Source of the DNA: Pseudomonas sp. AOB-7
Lineage (GTDB): Bacteria; Pseudomonadota; Gammaproteobacteria; Pseudomonadales; Pseudomonadaceae
Reading direction: 5' to 3'
Assembly (NCBI RefSeq): GCF_003696305.1
Contig: NZ_RFFK01000015.1
Location: 20,305 to 74,730, forward strand
DNA: 54,426 nucleotides
Part shown: positions 37,551 to 46,524 of the stretch, piece after piece
Numbering within the stretch: position 1 is the stretch's first letter
Layout: the number at the start of each line of letters is the position of its first letter
The notes under the pieces: model-generated
The model's database searches: none
What the model saw: only the letters and a program-made list of their open reading frames with translations
Told to the model about the DNA's origin: nothing
Program-made: the position numbers and the translations under genes

Positions 37551-38399
37551 TCAACGCTTTGCCCCCAGACGCAGGCTCATGGTCACCAAGCGCTGGTACA
37601 GCGCTGGCAGCAAACGCAGGGTTAGTTCGATGGCATGAGCATCGGCTCCGATCAGAATGCGTCGACGGTCGCGCCGTACCCCTTGCAAGATGACCTGGGC
37701 GGCCCTTTGCGCAGTCGTCCGCAACATCTGCTCGTTGAATGTCTGACGAGTCGCACCGATGTCCTGGCCGGTAACCTTTGCCATGCTATCGTTCATTCGT
37801 GCACGATTGCCGATATCCGTCTTGATCCCACCGGGATGCACACAGCTCGCCGAAACCCCGCAGCGCTCCAGATCCAACTCCTGGCGCAAAGATTCGGTAA
37901 AACCACGAACAGCGAATTTGGTAGCGTTGTAAGCGCTCATGCCAGGCTGGGCAAACAGGCCGAAGATGCTGGAGATATTCACAATATGGCCTTCGCCCGA
38001 AGCCTTGATATGCGGCAGGAAGGCTTTGGTTCCATGCACTACGCCCCAGAAGTTGATATTCGTGATCCACTCATACTCGTCATAACCGCTGCCCTCCACT
38101 GTCCCGGCATGGGCAACCCCCGCGTTGTTGAAGATCAGGTTCACCTGCCCATGCCGTCTGACCACCTCATCGGCCCAGCCATGAACTTCCTCCCTGCAGG
38201 CGACATCGACCACCTCGGTCGAGATCTGCACGTCCTTGAAACGGCTCGCCAGAGCGCACCTGGTTTCCTCCAACCCCGTCGCGCTGATATCGGACAATGC
38301 AAGATGGCATCCCCGGCTGGCCAGTTCGTATGCCAGCGCTCGACCAATGCCTGAGCCTGCCCCGGTGATCGCAGCGACTTTGTTTCTGAACGTTCTCAT
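37551..38399 (-). CDS. Short-chain dehydrogenase/reductase
   Basis: A 282-residue classical SDR: ITGAGSGIGRALAYEL (11-26), NNAGVAHAGTVEGSG, Ser in NISSIFGLFAQPGMSAYN, Tyr/Lys in AYNATKFAVRG, and a longer C-terminal tail (RRILIGADAHAIELTLRLLP) common in SDRs of the ketone/alcohol oxidation clusters. It is the last gene of the operon with the AlmA-type monooxygenase and the alpha/beta hydrolase. Such an SDR could oxidise the secondary alcohol to the ketone substrate of a Baeyer-Villiger step, or act on the aldehyde/alcohol made by AlmA. RBS AGGAAG before the start. Confidence 0.92.
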   Translation of the reverse strand: MRTFRNKVAAITGAGSGIGRALAYELASRGCHLALSDISATGLEETRCALASRFKDVQISTEVVDVACREEVHGWADEVVRRHGQVNLIFNNAGVAHAGTVEGSGYDEYEWITNINFWGVVHGTKAFLPHIKASGEGHIVNISSIFGLFAQPGMSAYNATKFAVRGFTESLRQELDLERCGVSASCVHPGGIKTDIGNRARMNDSMAKVTGQDIGATRQTFNEQMLRTTAQRAAQVILQGVRRDRRRILIGADAHAIELTLRLLPALYQRLVTMSLRLGAKR

Positions 38400-38487
38400 G
38401 GGGGTTACTTCCTGAGTGGAGTATTCGGGGACGCTGCGCTCACAGCCCCACTGTACGACGCAACTGCAGAAGGAAAAACACGGCGAC

Positions 38488-39291
38488 CTAGGAGGTGCTG
38501 CCGACGACGCCGTTCTCTACAGGGCATTTGGAAAGAATCCAGGCCGCCACGTTGTAGGCACGTAGATTCCAATCGGACTCCCCGAGCAACCAATGCCCAT
38601 GCGAGGGATACTCCCAATAGTCCAGACGACCACCGTACCAACGCACCATGCGGCGACTCACCGACCTGGGAATGATTCGGTCCTGCCCTCCGGCCAGGCT
38701 GAGCATGGGGCAAGTGATGCTGTCTTTGTGCACACGGTTCGAATGCGACAGGTTCAGGCGCCCAAAGCCAACCTCATAAGCCACCATGCCCGACTCAGCA
38801 ATCAGGAGCTCATAGAGCGCAGCACGCTCATCCGCCCCGACCCGGTTGAATATGAGGTAGTTCGCCTCCCAGGGCGAAAGCCGAAACGATCTACGCCACA
38901 GCGCCCACTTGCCGAAGTGACGCACCAGGCCAGGCAACATCGACAGCCGTAATGGGAAAATCTGAGCAGGCGCCGCACTATTGATCATGACCAAACCTGC
39001 AATCTTCAATCTCTGCGCCACCAACTGCCCGATCAGCCCGCCCAGCGAATGACCGAGCAGGACGGGCCGATGAAGCCTTGTCACCGCATCCACAACAGCA
39101 TCGACATAGTGCTGGAGGGCCATGCCCTGCAACAGAACGTCCGAGCCACGCTCCTCGTGACCGGGTAGATCGATGGCATGGCAACGAAAGCCCATCTGTC
39201 GGAACAACGAAGTCCACCCTTCCCAAACGGTGTGACGGGACCACATCCCGTGGATGAAAACAATATCGGGCTTCTCGCTCATAGACTCCAC
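38488..39291 (-). CDS. Alpha/beta hydrolase (serine type)
   Basis: The 267-residue protein has VFIHGMWSRHTVWEGW for the oxyanion hole, the nucleophile elbow GHSLGG with Ser82, an acid residue in AGGQDRIIP and a His in YPSHGHWLLGE. No signal peptide. It lies between the flavin monooxygenase and the SDR in a co-directional operon (gaps 95 and 88 bp). The layout suggests it hydrolyses the ester or lactone that a Baeyer-Villiger-type monooxygenase produces. The start could be ATG 39291 or the in-frame ATG at 39282. Confidence 0.9.
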   Translation of the reverse strand: MESMSEKPDIVFIHGMWSRHTVWEGWTSLFRQMGFRCHAIDLPGHEERGSDVLLQGMALQHYVDAVVDAVTRLHRPVLLGHSLGGLIGQLVAQRLKIAGLVMINSAAPAQIFPLRLSMLPGLVRHFGKWALWRRSFRLSPWEANYLIFNRVGADERAALYELLIAESGMVAYEVGFGRLNLSHSNRVHKDSITCPMLSLAGGQDRIIPRSVSRRMVRWYGGRLDYWEYPSHGHWLLGESDWNLRAYNVAAWILSKCPVENGVVGSTS

Positions 39292-39386
39292 CAGCGTGTC
39301 AATTGGTAATCACCCCCGCACTTACGCCCCCAGCCTCAATAGATCGCCGAGGACGATGATAGATACGAGTACGAGGCCAGAGGGTT

Positions 39387-40844
39387 TCAGGCGCCTTTGA
39401 ACTCCAGCGCAGCATCCTCGATGGGCTGGCCCAACAACATAGCCCGATCACGTTCAAAGTCATGTAGCACCCGCCACGGCCAGCCACGCCCTTGGCGCGG
39501 CAGGATGGCCTCGCCTCGCTTGATGTATCCCGACTGCAGCGACCCAAGAACGGTCTCCTGCACCTGCACCTCCCCGACAGGAGCCCTCGGGGTCACTACT
39601 TTCAGGTTCCGGCTTCGCATGTAGTTGAACAAGCGACACAGGTAGGCGGCGGTGATATCGACCTTCAGCGTCCAGGGGGCGTTGGTGTATCCGAAGACGA
39701 AGCCCATGTTGGGAATGTCCTGCAACATCGCTCCCTTGTAGGTCATCAGCCTGCCCAAGGAGCGCGGCTCACCGTCTACGACCAACTCCATGCCGCCGCA
39801 GGTCTGCAGCTTCAATCCGGTGGCCGTAACGATGATGTCGGCCTTCAGTTCCTTTCCGGAGTGGAGCTTGATACCGGTCTCGGTGAAGGACTCGATGGTG
39901 TCTGTCTCGATAGACGCCCTCCCCTCCCTCAAAGCTTTGAAAAGGTCAGCGTCCGGCACTGCGCAGATACGTTCGTCCCAGGGTTGATACCTGGGCGTGA
40001 AGTGCCGCATGTCAAAATCCTTGCCAACTTGCTTCTTCACACCCGACAGCAACCAGGATCGGACCAGGTTCGGCCATCGCTTCGAGGCCTTGTAGAGCTG
40101 TCGCTGCAAGACGATATTGCGCTTGCGGGCCAAACCGTAGACCAGAGACTCCGGCAGAAAGCGCCGCAACACCGAAGAAAGCTTGTCACGCCCGGGAACA
40201 CTGAAGACATAGCTGGGAGAGCGCTGCAGCATTGTTACGTGCTCAGCGCTCTCGGCCATCGATGGAACCAGGGTGACCGCCGTTGCCCCGCTACCGATCA
40301 CGACGACACGCTTGCCCCGGTAATCCAGGTTCTCCGGCCAATGCTGCGGATGGATGCGCAATCCCTGAAAGCGCTCCTCACTCGGGAAATCCGGCAGAAA
40401 GCCCTGATCGTAGTCGTAGTAGCCGGTGCAGCTCACCAAGTAGTTGCAGGTGAAACCGAGGAACTCTCCGGTGTCCTCGTCCTGGCACTCCAGCGACCAA
40501 CGTTGCTGCTCGCTGGACCAGTCGGCCCTGATCGTCCTCAGGCCGAAATGGATCTTCTGCTCGATGCCGTACTCACGGGCAGTATCGACGATGTAACGAC
40601 GAATCGCCGGCCCGTCAGCCAACACCTTCAGCTCATTCCATGGGCGGAAGGAGTAGCCAAAGCTGAACATGTCGGAATCGGAGCGGATGCCGGGATAACG
40701 GAACAAATCCCAGGTTCCCCCGATCGCCTTGCGACGCTCGATGATGGCAATCCGCGCATAGGGCATTTCCTTGGCCATGTGGCAAGCTGTTCCTATGCCG
40801 GACAGTCCGGCCCCGACGATCAGGACATCGTAGTGCTGCTTCAT
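39387..40844 (-). CDS. almA: Flavin-containing monooxygenase of the AlmA (long-chain alkane) type
   Basis: The 485-residue class B flavoprotein has the FAD motif GAGLSG (11-16), the second dinucleotide motif VIGSGATAVTLVPSM near 190, and the FMO/BVMO fingerprint F159-x-G-xxx-H165-xxx-W169-P. Long blocks match my memory of Acinetobacter AlmA: GGTWDLFRYPGIRSDSDM, IHPQHWPENLDYRGKRVV, AEHVTMLQRSPSYV. AlmA is needed for growth on very long n-alkanes (about C32 and above), though its chemistry (terminal or subterminal oxidation) is debated. NAD(P)H and O2 are the co-substrates; cytosolic or membrane-associated. First gene of the operon, with GAGGAGTG before the ATG. Confidence 0.85.
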   Translation of the reverse strand: MKQHYDVLIVGAGLSGIGTACHMAKEMPYARIAIIERRKAIGGTWDLFRYPGIRSDSDMFSFGYSFRPWNELKVLADGPAIRRYIVDTAREYGIEQKIHFGLRTIRADWSSEQQRWSLECQDEDTGEFLGFTCNYLVSCTGYYDYDQGFLPDFPSEERFQGLRIHPQHWPENLDYRGKRVVVIGSGATAVTLVPSMAESAEHVTMLQRSPSYVFSVPGRDKLSSVLRRFLPESLVYGLARKRNIVLQRQLYKASKRWPNLVRSWLLSGVKKQVGKDFDMRHFTPRYQPWDERICAVPDADLFKALREGRASIETDTIESFTETGIKLHSGKELKADIIVTATGLKLQTCGGMELVVDGEPRSLGRLMTYKGAMLQDIPNMGFVFGYTNAPWTLKVDITAAYLCRLFNYMRSRNLKVVTPRAPVGEVQVQETVLGSLQSGYIKRGEAILPRQGRGWPWRVLHDFERDRAMLLGQPIEDAALEFKGA

Positions 40845-41024
40845 TGGACACTCCTCGCTCTTATAGCTGTTCTAAGAGGGAGTATCGGCCGCCCCACATC
40901 GCGACTTTTGACCTTAGCCGCCAACAACCTGACATAAAATGACAGGTGTCGGTAACAATCGATCCTCAGGGCTTGCTCTGCACTACGAAAGCATCCAAAT
41001 GCACCGGGCCTTGGATAGGTAGCC

Positions 41025-43853
41025 TCAGCTGCAACGGCCGCCTTCAGATGCACCGACTGAGTTCACTTGCGAGATCAGCACCTCCAATTCGGATTCGACG
41101 ATAGCGGCATGCGCCATGACCGCATCTCGGTCAAGCGGCATCTCGTGGCAAAGATTCTCGACCCGCTCACAGGCCTCGATGATCCTCCGCGCCCGCAGTA
41201 TGCGCGCGCCTCCTTTTATCCGATGAGCCAGATCAGCCAGTGACTCTGGAACGAAACTCTGTCGCTGGGCTTTCAGCTCGGCGAGATCACGAGCATAACC
41301 GCTGCGCGCCTCGGAGATCAGCGCCTGCATCATCGCCAAGTCACCTCCGGTCAGGTCACGTAGTATCGAAGCGATCACCTCGCTGTCGGTCTGTTCAGGC
41401 TCCTCCCGAGCAGCCTCGCTAACCCGCTGTAGCACCGCGAGTGACGAGAGCACGGAGGACAGGCCCTTCAGACTCAAAGGCTTGAACACACAGTCGTCCA
41501 TTCCAGCCTCCAAGCACTTAGCCTTCTCCTCCGGTTGGGCGTTCGCAGTGAAGCCGATGATGGTGCATCGATTCAAGGAGCGCCGCTCCTCCTCTTGGCG
41601 AATGGCTCGGGTCATCTCGTAGCCATTCATCATCGGCATGTTGCAATCGGTAAAGATGACGTCGAAGGAATTCTCCCGCCACAATTCCAGCCCACGCTCG
41701 CCATTTTCCGCGGTCCGGACCGACTGATCGAAGAAGGACAACTGCTGAGCCAACAGCACGCGGTTGGCCTGCTGATCGTCGACCACCAGGACATTGAGCA
41801 CAGGATGCTCCTGCTCCCCTTTATTTCCTTCGGACTGGACGACTCTCGGGGCGGCTGACAGTACATTGAAAGGGACATCCAACGTCACGCAGGTGCCTTT
41901 GCCCACGACGCTGCGTACCGCCAACTCCCCCCCCATGAGTTCACATAGCGACTTACAGATCGCAAGCCCCAAGCCTGTCCCGCCGCGAGAGGTACGCCCA
42001 TGATCAGCCTGAGCAAAGGGCTGGAACAGCTTGGTCAGCTCCTCGGCAGAAATACCAATACCGGTGTCCTCTACGCTTAGTCGTACACGTAGCCGCTCGT
42101 CCTCGACAAGATCACCAGTGATGACCACGCTCACCTCTCCAATGTCGGTGAACTTGATGGCATTGCCAATCAGATTGGAAAGCACCTGCTTGAAACGCAT
42201 GGCATCGACGAGAACGTCCCGATTGACATTGGCGTCGATTTGCAACGTCAGGGTGAGCGCCTTTTGCCGGGCCAGCCCATCGAACACGCGCACGACCGAC
42301 TCGACCAGCTCCCGGAGGTTGGCCCGCTTCGGACTGAGGCTGATATGACCGGACTCTATCCGCACCACATCGAGAATATCTCCGATCAACTCCAGCAAGC
42401 TCTTGGCCGAATCGTAGGCAATCTCGATCGCTTGCCTGTCGAATCGCCCCTGGTCGGCGTGCTTCATCGCCAGCTCGAGCATGCCGATCACCGCGCTCAT
42501 CGGCGTACGGATTTCATGGCTCATGGTGGCCAGGAAGGTGGTCTTGGCGCGACTCGACTCACCCGCTGCCTCGAGAGCAGCCCGCAACTCTTCCGTCAAC
42601 TGACGACGATCACTGATATCGATCCAACCACATATCACACCTTTGACCCGCCGCTGAAAGTCGTAGTACGGGTAGATCCAGTGATAGATACTCAGCACCC
42701 GCCCAGGCAAGTGCAGCTCTCGATCGACCTCCAGTGGTTCGCCAGTCTGCATGACCCGCAAGTAGTCATCGTGAAACTGAAGAGCCTCCTGACGGTTAAT
42801 CTTGGCGCCTTCCAGAGAGGTCTTGTTAATTATCTCATCAAGCGTTTTGTCAAACACCTCCAGATAACTCGCATTGCAGGTAACCATACGCCCCTCATGG
42901 TCCCTGACGTAAATCGGATGTGGAATACCATTGATCAGCGAACTCATGAAGTTCAACTGTTCGTTCAAGGCGGCCTCAGCTTGCTGACGGCGCTTGAACT
43001 GTGAGCGGATGTAGACATTCCAGACGAAGGACAACAGGATGAAGGCAAAGGCTGCCCCGCCAATCTTGAATATCAGACCTCGGTAGTCCACCCAGCTACC
43101 CTGCGAAACATCAGCCCTGGGCCTCCAACGATTCTGAAATACATTGATCTCGTCGGGCGGAATCCGCAACAGGGCCTTGTCGAGGATCGAGGCGAGCTCG
43201 GTGTCCTCTTTGCGCACGGCGAAGGTCAGCGGGGCCACAACATCCTCGATGATGTTGGAAATCTTCAGCTCACCGCTGCGGAAGGTCATGGTGTAGTACT
43301 GCGCCACCGGAAGAAAAGCCGCAGTCGCATCAGCTCGCCCACTGCTGACCATCTCCATAGCATCTAACAGGGTCGCGACTTCGACATAACTGTAGTCCGC
43401 CAACGGCTGCAACAACTCCCGCAAAGCGTGGTTGCGTGGCAAGGCGATGCGTCTGTGCTTCAGTTCTGCCAAACTGACGGGTTGGTCTGGTTCATTTCGA
43501 GTGATGATGGCGTAGGAGGTAGATAGAATAGGCCGGGTGAAACGCAAAAACTCCTCACGCCCCACTGTGGGAACCAGCGCAGTGAGGTCTGCCTTGCCGT
43601 TTTTTACATAATCGGGATGATCGGCCTGACCAACCGCCACCACTGGCTCGAATCTCAACCCGGTACGCAAGGAAATGGCCTTGGCTAGATCGGCGCCGAC
43701 ACCACTGAACTGGCCCGAGGTATCGAAGTAGGCAAGTGGCGCTGAATCGCCCGTAACAACAAAGCGCACGATGGGATTCTTAGTAATCCAGCGTTGCTCT
43801 GCTGGCGAAAGATCGATTTTGGAGAAGCTGATCACCCCCCCCCCCCAGACCAA
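41025..43853 (-). CDS. BvgS-like hybrid sensor kinase, downstream frame
   Basis: This 942-residue frame contains everything of a BvgS-type kinase but the N-terminus: one Venus-flytrap domain (from LSPAEQRWITKNPIVRFVV, residues about 15-240), a membrane helix (GGAAFAFILLSFVWNVYI, near 257-275), PAS (290-410), HisKA with His near 444 (ATMSHEIRTPMSA), HATPase, a receiver with Asp near 736 (DVIFTDCNMPMMNGYE) and an HPt domain (LADLAHRIKGGARIL, His near 879). Its TTG-like start lies in the first frame's end. It is almost surely the rest of the protein begun at 44728, separated by the 12-G tract at 43835-43846. On its own it would lack a signal peptide and could not be membrane-inserted properly. 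Confidence 0.92.
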   Translation of the reverse strand: MVWGGGVISFSKIDLSPAEQRWITKNPIVRFVVTGDSAPLAYFDTSGQFSGVGADLAKAISLRTGLRFEPVVAVGQADHPDYVKNGKADLTALVPTVGREEFLRFTRPILSTSYAIITRNEPDQPVSLAELKHRRIALPRNHALRELLQPLADYSYVEVATLLDAMEMVSSGRADATAAFLPVAQYYTMTFRSGELKISNIIEDVVAPLTFAVRKEDTELASILDKALLRIPPDEINVFQNRWRPRADVSQGSWVDYRGLIFKIGGAAFAFILLSFVWNVYIRSQFKRRQQAEAALNEQLNFMSSLINGIPHPIYVRDHEGRMVTCNASYLEVFDKTLDEIINKTSLEGAKINRQEALQFHDDYLRVMQTGEPLEVDRELHLPGRVLSIYHWIYPYYDFQRRVKGVICGWIDISDRRQLTEELRAALEAAGESSRAKTTFLATMSHEIRTPMSAVIGMLELAMKHADQGRFDRQAIEIAYDSAKSLLELIGDILDVVRIESGHISLSPKRANLRELVESVVRVFDGLARQKALTLTLQIDANVNRDVLVDAMRFKQVLSNLIGNAIKFTDIGEVSVVITGDLVEDERLRVRLSVEDTGIGISAEELTKLFQPFAQADHGRTSRGGTGLGLAICKSLCELMGGELAVRSVVGKGTCVTLDVPFNVLSAAPRVVQSEGNKGEQEHPVLNVLVVDDQQANRVLLAQQLSFFDQSVRTAENGERGLELWRENSFDVIFTDCNMPMMNGYEMTRAIRQEEERRSLNRCTIIGFTANAQPEEKAKCLEAGMDDCVFKPLSLKGLSSVLSSLAVLQRVSEAAREEPEQTDSEVIASILRDLTGGDLAMMQALISEARSGYARDLAELKAQRQSFVPESLADLAHRIKGGARILRARRIIEACERVENLCHEMPLDRDAVMAHAAIVESELEVLISQVNSVGASEGGRCS

Positions 43854-44728
43854 CGCTTCAGAATTTCAGCCGAGTATTCTCTGCGTACGACCTCCAGCGC
43901 ACTGTTGAGCACCGAACCCAGACGGTCGGCGCCCACATGCACAACGAAGGCAAATCCCCCCGCTGGAATGTCCAACCGCGATAGCATTCGCACATCATTG
44001 AAGTAATTGAGGTTAACGAAGTAATTGCTGGATATCGCATCGCCTAAATAAAGATCGGCGTTGCCGAAAGCCAGTGCTGCCAGGGCTTGCTCACGAGACC
44101 TGTACGCAACAAACTCGGCGGCAGGATAGGCTGTCTTCAACTGCCCAAGCGGAAGATAATCATCTGCCACGGCAATTCGCATACCGTCCAGACGGGATGG
44201 TATCGAGCGCATCTCCGACTTGCGGACGTAAAGCACCAATTGATCGCTGACATAGCTCCCCGTAAGCCGCCCATGGTATGCGGCCGGTTCGTGGCTGCTG
44301 GCACTTCCGACGATATCGACCAGTCCCCGCGCCAAAGCGTTGAGAGCCGCGGCACGGTCAGGGAATTGGACTACCCGCACTTCGACATGTAAAAGCTTAC
44401 CAATGAGATCAACTACATCGGCGCTAATTCCTTCGTAATACATCCCATTGGAGACGATCTCTAGCGGAGCGAAACCCGGTGCAGCCGTACCCAGCACGAT
44501 CACGCGCTTGCTGCGCACCCACGCCCAGTCATCGTCGGACAATTCCAGATGCGTCCCTTCGAACTCAGAGCGACCAATCACCTTCAGAGTGTTGGTATTT
44601 TCCAGCTCAGGTGAAGCGAATACCGCTTGAGCTCCAGCCAGCAGAAAAACAGACAAGAAAAAAAAAACAGCAAGCCAATCTCGCTGCGGATACCACCGCA
44701 TCTTTAACAGCAGGGGGGCAAGCCTCAT
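43832..44728 (-). CDS. BvgS-like hybrid sensor kinase, upstream frame (first periplasmic domain)
   Basis: The 298-residue frame starts MRLAPLLLKMRWYPQRD, then a membrane/signal segment (WLAVFFFLSVFLLAGAQAVFA) and a Venus-flytrap (SBP_bac_3) domain: VIVLGTAAPGFAPLEIV, ADVVDLIGKLLHVEVRVVQF, and NADLYLGDAISSNYFV. It ends KRWSGGGG and TGA because of the 12-G tract. Adding one G (or deleting two) continues into SFSKIDLSPAEQRW of the next frame, for a total of 1234 (or 1233) residues; Bordetella BvgS has 1238. Its ATG overlaps the response-regulator stop (TAATG). A T10 run in the signal segment (44658-44667) is a second homopolymer within it. Confidence 0.92.
   Translation of the reverse strand: MRLAPLLLKMRWYPQRDWLAVFFFLSVFLLAGAQAVFASPELENTNTLKVIGRSEFEGTHLELSDDDWAWVRSKRVIVLGTAAPGFAPLEIVSNGMYYEGISADVVDLIGKLLHVEVRVVQFPDRAAALNALARGLVDIVGSASSHEPAAYHGRLTGSYVSDQLVLYVRKSEMRSIPSRLDGMRIAVADDYLPLGQLKTAYPAAEFVAYRSREQALAALAFGNADLYLGDAISSNYFVNLNYFNDVRMLSRLDIPAGGFAFVVHVGADRLGSVLNSALEVVRREYSAEILKRWSGGGG
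43835..43846 (-). repeat. 12-G homopolymer (C12 on + strand) splitting the BvgS-like gene
   Basis: Twelve C on the + strand fall in the linker between the first and second Venus-flytrap domains. With 12 G in the coding strand the frame stops at TGA right after it. With 13 or 10 G both halves join in one frame. The tract is long enough to slip readily during replication, as in known phase-variable loci. Confidence 0.95.
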
Positions 44729-45405
44729 TAGAAACCCTTCAGACTCTGTTCGAGCTTGAATAACTCTGCATCGGTACGCACCCCGAGCTTTCGGAATGCG
44801 GACTGTTTCTGTCCGCTGATCGTCTTCATGCTCTTGGAAAATTTCCTAGCGATCTGCGACACCGACATGCCGTCGAGGCAACAGCGCAAGACCTCCTGCT
44901 CCTTCGGTGAAAGCGCGGGATCCTTGAGCAGAACTTCTGCTCCTTGCGCCTCAACGATTTCGACGCCTGCACGGTTAACGCTGAGATCACGGTCCAGTTC
45001 GTAGGCCAGCATAGGTGAAATATAGGACTTGCCCGCTGCGACCTTGCGGACCGCCTCCAGCAATAACTCGACATCCTCAGACTTACCGATGAAGCCATTG
45101 GCACCGGCATTAAGGGTAAGGTTTACCACCGATGGCTTCTCCGCCGAAGATGAGATGAGGATGTATAGCTCAGGGAATCGCCGCCGGACCATGCGCACCA
45201 GATTCAGGCCATCCAGCTCATTATCCCCTAGCACGTAATCAAGTATGAGCAGGTCGACTTCGATGCTATCCAACTCAGCAAACATGTCGCGACTATTGGA
45301 ATAGACCCCAACCACCTTGAAATCTGCTTCACGGGACAGGCGCAGCTGCAACGCCAATTGGATCAGCGAATGATCGTCCAACACAGCGATTCGCAATGGC
45401 GACAT
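44728..45405 (-). CDS. BvgA/RocA-type response regulator (NarL/FixJ)
   Basis: The ATG at 45405 gives 225 residues: a receiver (IAVLDDHSLIQLALQL, phospho-acceptor Asp56 in LLILDYVLG, ILISSSAEKPSV, GFIGKSEDVELLLEAV) and a LuxR/NarL HTH (LSPKEQEVLRCCLDGMSVSQIARKFSKSMKTISGQKQ). Its stop overlaps the sensor start, so they form one operon. BvgA of Bordetella and RocA1/RcsB/PvrR-linked systems of P. aeruginosa control chaperone-usher (cup) fimbriae; the nearby pilus operon is the probable target. The HTH segment MKTISGQKQSAFRKLG fits BvgA/EvgA. Confidence 0.92.
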   Translation of the reverse strand: MSPLRIAVLDDHSLIQLALQLRLSREADFKVVGVYSNSRDMFAELDSIEVDLLILDYVLGDNELDGLNLVRMVRRRFPELYILISSSAEKPSVVNLTLNAGANGFIGKSEDVELLLEAVRKVAAGKSYISPMLAYELDRDLSVNRAGVEIVEAQGAEVLLKDPALSPKEQEVLRCCLDGMSVSQIARKFSKSMKTISGQKQSAFRKLGVRTDAELFKLEQSLKGF

Positions 45406-45553
45406 GACTGACCACTTCACGCTCTCCCCTCCATGCACAGTAATGGACCTTCCAGCCAAGCGAGTCGCTCACATCACACATGCCGCCGCAATACAGATGC
45501 GGACCACAAGGGACTGCCACCACTCATAGTTAAGACAAAAAATCTATGCCGCT

Positions 45554-46524
45554 TCAGCCCCACGCAGACAAAAAGTATAGCTGCATCCTTGCTTGAGTCT
45601 TCAGGTCCGAGCAAAGAAACACTCCAAGCGCTGGGCACGGCGTACTGGAACCTTTAAGGTGAATCACCATATGGCGATCCGCTGCATAGCAGCCAGTTAG
45701 CGCCCTTGTCTTGCCTCGGCAATCGCGCGGAACCGACACGCTGTTACCTGCAGAATGAGCGACGATGCTTTCCGGCGCCAAGCCATTGTTGATCAGCCGT
45801 TGACGAACGGTATGTGCAAGACCCAATCCCGGAGCATCGTTGATAGCCTCTTTGCCGAATCGTTCGGCATGGCCGCCACTTCGATGTTATCGATACGCAC
45901 ATCGCCCCGGATCGGGCGACAGACCAGCCCCTCCCTTGCTCCCGAGCGATATCGTCATATTCAGCCTTACCGAAACCAGACAGCACGTCACTGAATAGCG
46001 AGCAGATCCTTTCCGGCGGATGTTGCACAGTCTCGCAATCCAGCAGCTGCACGGGAAAGAACATGGGCCTGGAGACGGTGCTCGGCCAATTCCTCTTCTG
46101 CTAATTTACGTTCGACAATCTGCGCCACTTGATGGACATACGTGCTGGCTCGCAGGAACTGTGTCTTACGGCCCTCGAACTGCAACTTGGGTCGTGCATG
46201 CTTGCCAGCGTAGGTAGGTGTACCCCGGGGTGCCGGGTTAATTCCGCGCTCGCCCGAAGCCAGACAGAATACGTTGTAACCACCAGGCAGCAGACCGATA
46301 TGAAACCCGCCTTGAACGTAGTTGCTCGCCGCTCCCAAGGGCTCACCCGGCAGCCCCGGACGGTAATGGACGACCGGGCTCTGCTCCGAGGATACCGGCG
46401 GTACTGCATGATGTGGATCGCCGAAAGCGCCGAGTGAGACGGCCCCATTGGCTGTTCCCTGCACCAGGGTAGCGATCAGAGAAGCCAGAAAAACGGCTGT
46501 CAATCTGGTAATAGATACTTTCAT
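45554..46524 (-). pseudogene. Decayed OmpA-like protein gene of the pilus locus
   Basis: ATG 46524 opens a protein with a signal peptide (MKVSITRLTAVFLASLIATL) and NYVQGGFHIGLLPGGYNVFC, KLQFEGRKTQFLRASTY, as in the OmpA-family proteins that accompany fimbrial clusters in pseudomonads. At about 45990 the frame is lost: the OmpA-C start (FSDVLSGFGKAEYDDIA) continues in frame 2, and the peptidoglycan-binding part (GHAERFGKEAINDA, LAHTVRQRLINNGL, VAHSAGNS) in a third. At least two frameshifts break it. It may once have bound peptidoglycan next to the pilus assembly site. Confidence 0.75.

Noticed and set aside
39492..40937. 481-codon + strand frame opposite the AlmA-type gene
   Set aside because: It is the mirror frame of a strongly supported flavin monooxygenase and shows no domains or start signals.
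41025..44728. Two independent genes (a periplasmic binding protein and a separate sensor kinase)
   Set aside because: The upstream frame has the sensor's signal peptide and first flytrap domain, the second lacks any signal peptide, and they meet in the middle of a 12-G run in the linker where BvgS-like proteins are continuous.
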